Shown piece after piece: positions 1-5,107 of a DNA stretch of 12,043 bases. The stretch covers positions 1 to 12,043 of the forward strand of contig CAZRFE010000078.1 in the NCBI GenBank assembly GCA_964599565.1, given 5' to 3'. This DNA comes from JAJUFS01 sp964599565 (GTDB taxonomy: Bacteria > Pseudomonadota > Gammaproteobacteria > Natronospirales > JAJUFS01). The translations under genes and the position numbers were made by a program. The notes beneath the pieces are model-generated. The model saw only the letters and a program-made list of their open reading frames with translations, ran no database searches and was not told the DNA's origin. Each line of letters begins with the position of its first letter. The first letter of the stretch is position 1.

Positions 1-1419
1 CGCCCGGACCCGGAGAAGGTCCTGGTCGATATTGCCGACTACGTCATCAACTACGAGATCAAATCCGCCGAGGCCTATGAAACCGCACGCTACTGCCTCA
101 TGGATACGCTTGCCTGCGGCATGATGGCGCTGAAGTACCCGGCGTGCACGAAGCTGCTTGGACCCATCGTGCCGGGTGCGGAAATGAAGAACGGTGTGCG
201 CGTGCCGGGAACGGGCTTCGAGCTCGACCCCGTGCAGGGCGCATTCAACATCGGCGCGATGGTGCGCTGGCTGGATTTCAACGACACCTGGCTTGCGGCG
301 GAATGGGGACATCCTTCGGACAACCTCGGCGGCATTCTTGCCGTCGCGGATTACGTTTCGCGCCAGAACGTCGCGAACGGCAAGTCGCCGCTGAAGATGA
401 AGGACGTGCTCACCGCGATGATCAAGGCGCACGAGATCCAGGGCGTCATGGCGCTTGAGAATTCCTTCAACCGCGTCGGCCTCGATCACGTGCTGCTGGT
501 GCGTCTGGCTTCCACCGCTGTTGTCGCCGAGATGCTCGGCCTTTCGCGCGAGCAGATCATCAATGCGGTTTCGCATGCGTTCATCGACGGCGGTGCGCTG
601 CGCACCTACCGTCACGCGCCCAACGCGGGCTCGCGCAAGTCGTGGGCTGCCGGTGATGCAACGGCGCGCGCGGTGCGCCTCGCGCTCATCTGCAGGACCG
701 GCGAAATGGGCTACCCGACCGCGCTCAGCGCGCCGACGTGGGGCTTCTACGACGTGCTCTTCAAGGGCAACGAATTCGAGTTCCAGCGCGATTACGGCAG
801 CTACGTGATGGAGAACGTGCTGTTCAAGATTTCGTTCCCGGCGGAGTTCCACGCGCAGACTGCCGTGGAATGTGCGATGAAACTGCATGAGCAGGTGAAG
901 GATCGCCTCGATGACATCGAACGCATCGTCATCGAAACGCAGGAGCCGGGTGTGCGCATCATCGACAAGACCGGTCCGCTCAACAATCCGGCCGATCGCG
1001 ATCACTGCATCCAGTACATGGTTGCGATTCCGCTGATCTTCGGGCGCCTGACAGCGGAAGACTATGAAGACGATGTCGCGAACGATCCGCGCGTCGATGC
1101 AGTCCGTTCAAGGATGGTGGTCAGCGAGAACACGAAGTTCACGGAAGAGTATTACGCGCCTGAGAAACGCTACATCGGCAACGCGATCGAAGTGTTCTTC
1201 AAGGACGGCGGGCGCACCGAGCGTGTCGCGATCGACTATCCCATCGGACACCGCAAGCGTCGCGCGGAAGGCATCCCGGTTCTCATCGAGAAGTTCCGCA
1301 GGGCGATCAATGACGTCTTCGATACGAAGCAGTCTGCCGCCATCGAGAAGGCTTGCGAGGACCAGGCAAGGCTCGAAGCGCTTAATGTCACTGACTTCAT
1401 GGAACTCTGGGTGAAGTAA
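1..1419 (+). CDS. prpD: 2-methylcitrate dehydratase PrpD, 5'-truncated by window edge
   Basis: PrpD dehydrates 2-methylcitrate to 2-methyl-cis-aconitate in the cytoplasmic methylcitrate cycle that oxidises propionyl-CoA. The frame is open from base 1 and ends with TAA at 1417-1419, giving 472 visible residues. E. coli PrpD has 483, so only about 10-15 residues should be missing; the ATG at 100 is internal because family-like sequence (DIADYVINYEI) precedes it. Recognisable MmgE/PrpD stretches are LDPVQGAFNIGAM, RWLDFNDTWLAAEWGHPSDN, and RHAPNAGSRKSWAAGDA (about bases 610-660), where the family has its conserved active-site region. The C-terminus (VTDFMELWVK) looks complete. In this family prpD is usually the last gene of a prpB-prpC(-acnD-prpF) cluster, so those genes are expected just upstream of the window. 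A stable hairpin rather than a classical terminator follows. Confidence 0.95.
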   Translation, partial: RPDPEKVLVDIADYVINYEIKSAEAYETARYCLMDTLACGMMALKYPACTKLLGPIVPGAEMKNGVRVPGTGFELDPVQGAFNIGAMVRWLDFNDTWLAAEWGHPSDNLGGILAVADYVSRQNVANGKSPLKMKDVLTAMIKAHEIQGVMALENSFNRVGLDHVLLVRLASTAVVAEMLGLSREQIINAVSHAFIDGGALRTYRHAPNAGSRKSWAAGDATARAVRLALICRTGEMGYPTALSAPTWGFYDVLFKGNEFEFQRDYGSYVMENVLFKISFPAEFHAQTAVECAMKLHEQVKDRLDDIERIVIETQEPGVRIIDKTGPLNNPADRDHCIQYMVAIPLIFGRLTAEDYEDDVANDPRVDAVRSRMVVSENTKFTEEYYAPEKRYIGNAIEVFFKDGGRTERVAIDYPIGHRKRRAEGIPVLIEKFRRAINDVFDTKQSAAIEKACEDQARLEALNVTDFMELWVK

Positions 1420-1424
1420 CGGTC

Positions 1425-1522
1425 GCAAGGGAGAGTGCGGGTATCGGCAGGTAAGTGACGGCGACCGGTCCGTTTCGGAGTCCGGCACCGATCACTTCAT
1501 GGCGTGCTCTCCTCTCCCTTGC
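1425..1522. other. Nested inverted-repeat element downstream of prpD
   Basis: Six bases after the prpD stop begins an 11-bp arm, GCAAGGGAGAG (1425-1435), whose exact reverse complement lies at 1512-1522. Inside is a second hairpin at 1453-1497: AAGTGA/TCACTT, CGG/CCG, CCGG/CCGG and TCCG/CGGA pair in register around a TTT loop, about 17 pairs with small bulges. No T-run follows either stem, so this is not a standard intrinsic terminator. It could be a 3'-end stabilising structure, a small RNA, or a short palindromic repeat of the REP/MITE kind. Only one copy is in the window. Confidence 0.5.
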
Positions 1523-1783
1523 CGTTCATGCGCATTCAATGACGCCGTGAATGCTGCAACCGCTTGTGTGTCATCCATCAGCCCCGCAGGGCGATGAACA
1601 GGGGCACGAGAATCCTCTCCTGGTGCTCCACGTTCAGGAATCCGAAGATCAGCTGAACAGCGGCAGCTTCGGTTCTTCCTTCCGGCAACGCGTCATCCAC
1701 GAATCAGACGAACTGCGCCTCAGATCACGTTATTCGCGGTTTTGCGTCTTGTGACACCAATAAATACCAGTTTACGATAAGCC
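1523..1783. other. Gene-poor stretch with a weak minus-strand small open frame
   Basis: No convincing gene was found here. The best coding-like signal is a minus-strand frame at 1700-1578 with a GTG start and 40 codons, containing QLIFGFLNVEHQERIL and ending ALRG. It has no clear ribosome binding site and an in-frame stop just upstream of the GTG, so it may be a gene remnant or chance. The last 45 bases are AT-richer than the rest and hold a possible promoter. Confidence 0.3.
1749..1778 (+). promoter_or_regulatory. Possible sigma70-type promoter for the licD-like gene
   Basis: TTGTGA at 1749-1754 and TACGAT at 1773-1778 are 18 bases apart, each matching 4 of 6 consensus positions. They sit in a locally AT-rich patch in a GC-rich region. 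A start near 1785 would place the hairpin-rich leader 1784-1909 in the transcript. This is a motif match only. Confidence 0.3.
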
Positions 1784-1909
1784 TGCCCGGGCAGTCCGGG
1801 CACGACGCCGTCAGATGGGGATCGGGCGTCGCCGGGAAAAGACGCGAAAATCGCGCACCTGCCCGGTCATCTTTCAAGATAAATCACAGACATTGTCCGG
1901 GACGGACAA
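1784..1909 (+). promoter_or_regulatory. Hairpin-rich 5' leader of the licD-like gene
   Basis: Several stems lie end to end: TGCCCGG/CCGGGCA (1784-1802), CGACGCC/GGCGTCG (1803-1831), CGCGA/TCGCG (1843-1855), a short ATCT/AGAT stem (1869-1880), and a 17-base perfect dyad TTGTCCG-GGA-CGGACAA (1893-1909) ending just before the Shine-Dalgarno. The first arm overlaps the 12-base palindrome CTGCCCGGGCAG (1783-1794). It matches no riboswitch class I can name; it could be a structured leader, or operators for a DNA-binding protein. Confidence 0.35.
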
Positions 1910-1923
1910 ACGAGAGGACGCTC

Positions 1924-2571
1924 ATGGCGGGTGACGCTCCGCTGACGGGCGAGCGTGCGCATCGGGCAATGCGCATGCTTCGCGACGTCACCGACATACT
2001 TGATGATGCCGGTGTCCGGTACTGGCTCGAAGCCGGAACGCTGCTTGGCATCGTGCGCGAGCAGCGCCTTTTGCCATGGGACACGGACATGGACATCGCG
2101 ATTCGCGGCGAGGATTATCCGCGTCTCCTGGCGTGCATGCGGAGTCTGTGGCTCGTGGGATACCGGTTGCGGATGAAGCGTCATGTCGTGGATACCGAGG
2201 CGTGCCGGATCGGAACGCCTCGCCTGCTGAAAGTGCGCACGCGCCGCATGCTGTTTTTTCGCGGCGATCTTCTGCTCGACATCTTCATCAACTTCAAGGC
2301 GAATGACCGTTACCACTGGACGATCGGCCGTGATGATTTCATCACGCATCTGTCGGCGCCGGCGCGCTTCTACGAGCAGCTGGATCAGCTCGAGTTCGAT
2401 GGCAAGGTCTATCCCATCCCTTCGAACCACGAGGCATACCTTGCCTATCGTTATGGCAACTGGCGCGTTCCGGTAAAAGAATGGTGTTGCTTCTCGGACG
2501 ATCACGCCATTCACCAGACGGCGGAATGCGTGAAAGAACCGATAGCGATCACGGTGGCAACGCCGTCCTGA
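1924..2571 (+). CDS. LicD-family (nucleotidyltransferase-fold) protein
   Basis: A 215-residue protein of the LicD family, named for phosphorylcholine transfer to surface polysaccharides; relatives modify teichoic acids, LPS or glycoproteins. The diagnostic block is at residues 33-59: YWLEAGTLLG, R45, then WDTDMDIAI. GTLLG is the nucleotide-binding loop and D53/D55/D57 are the expected metal-binding acidic residues. The family's closing Y-x-Y-G-x-W-R-x-P pattern also appears (YRYGNWRVP). The start is set by AGAGGA (1913-1918), five bases before ATG 1924. There is no signal peptide, so a cytoplasmic enzyme is expected. No choline-uptake, choline-kinase or cytidylyltransferase gene (licA-C type) is next to it, so the transferred group and acceptor are unknown. 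The C-terminal 20 residues look unlike the usual family end. Confidence 0.8.
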   Translation: MAGDAPLTGERAHRAMRMLRDVTDILDDAGVRYWLEAGTLLGIVREQRLLPWDTDMDIAIRGEDYPRLLACMRSLWLVGYRLRMKRHVVDTEACRIGTPRLLKVRTRRMLFFRGDLLLDIFINFKANDRYHWTIGRDDFITHLSAPARFYEQLDQLEFDGKVYPIPSNHEAYLAYRYGNWRVPVKEWCCFSDDHAIHQTAECVKEPIAITVATPS

Positions 2572-2728
2572 GGCTCGTCGGCGATAACGTGCATGTCATG
2601 CGCGTCCGCAATGGTCACCGCGCGAATGCCGCATCATGCGTGTCAGATCGTTGACGAAATGCACCGCCACTTGTCTGCGATGTGATGGTGTTTCAAGCTG
2701 ACCGCATTTTCTGCGGTACGAGAAGCGC

Positions 2729-3097
2729 ATGCCCTATTCCTTCCTGGCGAGCATGGTCGCCTTCATTCACTTCCTGTTTGTCCTGTTCGTCATGCTCGGT
2801 GGCCTGCTCGTGTTCTGGAAAAGCGGGTTCGCGTGGATTCACCTGCCCGTTGCCGCATACGGCGTACTGATCGAGTGGGTAGGATGGGTGTGCCCGCTGA
2901 CGCCGCTTGAGAATGATCTGCGCGAACGCGCCGGCAATCCGCGTTATGAAGGCGGTTTCGTCGAAAGATACCTGCTGTCGATGATCTGTTCCGTCAACTC
3001 CACGCGAAAGACCGCCGTACTGCTCGGCCTGCTGGTTCTCCTGCTGAACATCGCGATCTATTTCACCTGGTGGCTGCGGTTGCGAAGCGGCGAATGA
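2729..3097 (+). CDS. DUF2784 family membrane protein
   Basis: A 122-residue integral membrane protein of a widespread family of unknown function (DUF2784). It is recognised by H14 in the first helix (FIHFLFVLFVMLGG), the WIHLP turn at residues 36-40, the core IEWVGWVCPLTPLEN (48-62), and the GGFVERYL segment (75-82). Hydrophobic segments fall at about 5-28, 36-55 and 95-114. Length is normal for the family. The ribosome binding site is weak (GAGAAG only three bases before ATG), and a short hairpin ACCGCA-TTTTC-TGCGGT sits at 2701-2717 just upstream. It lies 157 bases after the licD-like gene on the same strand, so co-transcription is possible but not shown. Biochemical role unknown. Confidence 0.8.
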   Translation: MPYSFLASMVAFIHFLFVLFVMLGGLLVFWKSGFAWIHLPVAAYGVLIEWVGWVCPLTPLENDLRERAGNPRYEGGFVERYLLSMICSVNSTRKTAVLLGLLVLLLNIAIYFTWWLRLRSGE

Positions 3098-3215
3098 ACC
3101 GCCAGTACGCATTCTGCATGCTGTTCATGGCGTAAAAGTTCCGTCTGCTCCCGATGGACGCGCAGGATGTGGATTTTTACCGTTCCGGGCCACATCAGAA
3201 ATCAAAGGAACGGTC

Positions 3216-3581
3216 ATGGCGAACGAAACGACACTGCTCGATGAATGGTCGGTCAGGGACCTGGAAGACAATTCTTCGCTGACGGTAACGGTGTTCCGCT
3301 GCACGGAGCTTGGCAACCGCGCGCAGGCCGGTTTGCAGGTCAAGGCGATGGGCCGCATCGCGAACTTCGAGCCGGATGCGGCAGAGCGCTGGGCCTACCT
3401 CGCACGCAAGCAGGGCGGTGGGGAATACCTGCTGGAGTCGGAATCCTGGACGGCGCACGCGGATCAGTTCATCCGCATCAGTTTCGTGGCGGGCTCGCCG
3501 GCAAAGGCAAAGGTCGCGGTAAAGACACGCAGTTCGAAAATCCACGAGAAGGAATACGATCTGCCGTTTTCTGCAGAGTGA
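3216..3581 (+). CDS. Unrecognised soluble 121-aa protein
   Basis: I do not recognise this family. The 121-residue product has no signal peptide or membrane segment, is rich in charged residues, and alternates hydrophobic and polar residues in a way that suggests mostly beta structure (SLTVTVFRC, GLQVKAMGRIANF, KVAVKTRSSKI). Two features support it as a real gene: AAAGGA at 3204-3209, six bases before ATG, and a strong terminator seven bases after the TGA. Third codon positions are G/C-rich as in neighbouring genes. A longer overlapping + frame starting at 3245 lacks these signals. It is probably a single-gene transcript, since 118 bases separate it from the DUF2784 gene. Confidence 0.75.
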   Translation: MANETTLLDEWSVRDLEDNSSLTVTVFRCTELGNRAQAGLQVKAMGRIANFEPDAAERWAYLARKQGGGEYLLESESWTAHADQFIRISFVAGSPAKAKVAVKTRSSKIHEKEYDLPFSAE

Positions 3582-3588
3582 AATCATG

Positions 3589-3616
3589 CGGCCTGCCTCA
3601 AGGCAGGCCGTTCTTT
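3589..3616 (+). terminator. Intrinsic terminator after the 121-aa gene
   Basis: A perfect 9-bp stem CGGCCTGCC/GGCAGGCCG (3589-3597 with 3602-3610) and TCAA loop are followed by TTCTTT. It lies between convergent genes; the minus-strand gene stops at 3616. Read from the other strand the hairpin is followed only by CATGATTT, so it should work mainly for the + strand. Confidence 0.85.
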
Positions 3617-4164
3617 CAGCTGCGCCGTTCCACCTTGCGCAGCGACAATCGGATTTCGACGTCTTCTTCCCCGCGCGCGATTTCGCACGCAACCCACCAA
3701 TGCGCGTCGGTCTCATCCCGGCCGGCGGTGCGATCGCCGTTCACGAACTCACCTGCCCAGTTCCCGGTTCGGAAGTAATCATAGGTAGAGTGAAAGACGT
3801 TGTAATGCGTTGTCGTTCGCCCGGGACGACATTCGAACCGGTAGTAAACGGTGGAAAGCTGCGGAAAGTGAAGCCGCACGGGCAGCACGGGCGGCAGCGA
3901 TCGCCGGCCAGCCAGCATGCTGCCTGTCCACTGGTAACGCTGATCGTAGAAAACCGCTTCGCCGTCGGGGTTTGTCGCTGCATGGGTCGACGGATAGCCG
4001 TCTTTCCAGAGCAGCACCAGTACTCCGTGCAGCGGTTGGCCGGATGCATCCTTGATCTTGACGCGTACGGCGGCTGCAACGGAGCGGGTGCCGATTGAAA
4101 ACGCAAACGTCACCGCGGCTGCCAAGGCGACTGTGATGACTGCGACGGCAAGAATAATCATCAT
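3616..4164 (-). CDS. Membrane-anchored protein with Ig/transthyretin-like domain
   Basis: The chosen start gives 182 residues: a hydrophobic N-terminal segment (about 1-24, MMIILAVAVITVALAAAVTF) that is a signal peptide or anchor, then an exported domain. The first part of that domain, VRVKIKDASGQPLHGVLVLL through NPDGEAVFYD, has the plan of carboxypeptidase-regulatory/Cna-B-like beta-sandwich folds. The rest (RFECRPGRTTTHYNVF, WWVACEIARGEEDVEIRLSL) I do not recognise. The start at 4164 is preferred because AAAGGGA (minus strand, 4179-4173) lies eight bases upstream; an in-frame ATG at 4185 would add seven residues and overlap the upstream gene's stop (ATGAATAA) but has no binding site. Tight spacing to the gene at 4516 suggests a two-gene operon. 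Probably periplasmic or surface; no function assigned. Confidence 0.7.
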   Translation of the reverse strand: MMIILAVAVITVALAAAVTFAFSIGTRSVAAAVRVKIKDASGQPLHGVLVLLWKDGYPSTHAATNPDGEAVFYDQRYQWTGSMLAGRRSLPPVLPVRLHFPQLSTVYYRFECRPGRTTTHYNVFHSTYDYFRTGNWAGEFVNGDRTAGRDETDAHWWVACEIARGEEDVEIRLSLRKVERRS

Positions 4165-4177
4165 CCGGAAATTCCCT

Positions 4178-4516
4178 TTATTCATGTCCGTGCAACGTTG
4201 CCGCGAGCAGCGACAACACCAGTGCGACCGCTGCCGTTGCCAGCGCGATGACCGGCAGTTCGCGATCCTCGAAACCAAAGACAACCAGTGGTACTGCAGG
4301 GAGGAACGAGAGCAGGCAGGCGAGCACGCGCGTGCGCCTAGGAACGCGCAGGTTGTGCAACAGCAGGCAGGCGAACACGATGTTGACTGCAAGCAGCAAG
4401 GCCTGCCACCCGAACCGCCAGAGGCAGACCAGCCAGAAACCCGCATTCGCGACGACAAGCAGCATTGCCAGGAAAACGGCCGTGCGCATGTGGCGAAGAT
4501 TGATGTCGGAGATCAT
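4178..4516 (-). CDS. Small four-helix membrane protein, unknown function
   Basis: A 112-residue protein with four predicted hydrophobic segments, about residues 12-31 (TAVFLAMLLVVANAGFWLV), 36-55, 64-82 and 88-107. Basic residues cluster between helices 2 and 3 (RVPRRTR), suggesting that loop faces the cytoplasm. I do not recognise a named family. The start at 4516 is chosen because AGGGAAG (minus strand, 4527-4521) sits four bases upstream of the ATG; the frame stays open to 4600, but those extra residues are polar and lack a binding site. It is first in a probable minus-strand pair, with its stop close to the start of the Ig-like gene. No clear promoter was found in 4517-4660. Confidence 0.65.
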   Translation of the reverse strand: MISDINLRHMRTAVFLAMLLVVANAGFWLVCLWRFGWQALLLAVNIVFACLLLHNLRVPRRTRVLACLLSFLPAVPLVVFGFEDRELPVIALATAAVALVLSLLAATLHGHE

Positions 4517-4730
4517 GTCGCTTCCCTGCCTGCGTGACGTGCAATCACCCGTCGCTTCGCGCACCGTTGTTACCTTGCGCCTGCCACCAACGCTGCACAC
4601 TGATGATGCAGCAGCGACCTGGAATTTTTCCTTCGGGCGGACAGCGATCTCGCGCTGATCGGTGACGGAATCGCGTCAAGTGATTGGCTGGTGCAACATG
4701 GTGACGGTGTTCACGGAAAGGGGTTCGGCT

Positions 4731-4928
4731 TCACGGCGCGAACGCTGCCCGTTGTTGCCGCGCCGACCAGCGCGACCACGCTTGCTCATGAAAGAAGTAA
4801 GCCACGCTGTTGATTGCCGGTTCGACCAGCGCGACCGCACCGCCGACCATCCAGCTGCCGGTCATCAGCCACACCACCGCGAATGCCACTGAGAAATGCA
4901 TGATGGCGAACGTAAGCGTCTTGGTCAT
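4731..4928 (-). CDS. DUF2061 family small membrane protein
   Basis: A 65-residue protein matching the DUF2061 pattern: MTKTLTFAIMHFSVAFAVVW as first helix (about 4-22), a second helix (about 26-44), and the family-type motif EPAINSVAYFFHEQAW (36-51) with conserved E, N, Y, H and E. The domain's role is unknown; it occurs alone and fused to other proteins. The start is firm: a near-ideal AAGGAGG (minus strand, 4941-4935) lies six bases before the ATG, although the frame is open to 5033. A Fur-like operator at 4961-4975 lies about 33 bases upstream and overlaps a possible -10 (TATCAT), so repression in the presence of iron is a reasonable inference. The gene is divergent from the thioredoxin-NHL gene. 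Confidence 0.8.
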   Translation of the reverse strand: MTKTLTFAIMHFSVAFAVVWLMTGSWMVGGAVALVEPAINSVAYFFHEQAWSRWSARQQRAAFAP

Positions 4929-4960
4929 GAGCGGCCTCCTTCGAATGCGCGTGCAGTAGA

Positions 4961-4975
4961 TGATAAGGATTCTCA
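4961..4975 (-). promoter_or_regulatory. Fur-box-like operator upstream of the DUF2061 gene
   Basis: TGATAAGGATTCTCA matches the 7-1-7 Fur consensus TGATAAT-N-ATTATCA at 12 of 14 positions and stands out in a GC-rich region. Flanking bases extend the dyad (GATGA...TCATC). On the minus strand it contains TATCAT, a 5/6 match to a -10 element, so a bound repressor would block a promoter for the gene starting at 4928. It could also affect the divergent gene starting at 5108. Confidence 0.55.
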
Positions 4976-5053
4976 TCGGTGCGACTGATGAATCTTTCGG
5001 AAACGCGCGATAGCGTTCTCCTATCGCAACCACGCGGCGTACTGTCTACGGCA

Positions 5054-5084
5054 TGAAATAATCCTCCCGATCAGCGGTCTGATC
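5054..5084 (+). promoter_or_regulatory. Possible extended -10 promoter with start-site dyad
   Basis: TGAAATAAT (5054-5062) is an extended -10 arrangement (TG, one base, then AATAAT, 5/6 match), with no good -35 upstream. Seven bases later is a perfect 6-bp dyad GATCAG-CGGT-CTGATC (5069-5084), about where transcription would begin. It could be an operator or a transcript-leading hairpin. The thioredoxin-NHL gene starts at 5108. Confidence 0.35.
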
Positions 5085-5107
5085 CAAAGGCGTCAGGAAA
5101 AACGGAC

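Noticed and set aside
1551..1754. 67-codon + frame in the prpD-licD spacer
   Set aside because: No ribosome binding site, no recognisable motif, irregular codon use.
3245..3778. 177-codon + frame overlapping the 121-aa gene
   Set aside because: Reads through the terminator hairpin and into the convergent gene; no binding site.
4566..4578. GTTACCTTGCG shared with 6686-6696
   Set aside because: An 11-base match between two spacers; the first copy has no + strand gene close downstream, so a shared promoter motif is not supported.
4607..4813. Open + frame containing SDWLVQHGDGVHGKGFGFTA
   Set aside because: No ATG or other good start after the upstream stop at 4604, no binding site, and its last third is antisense to the firmly supported DUF2061 gene. 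Might be a remnant but cannot be supported.
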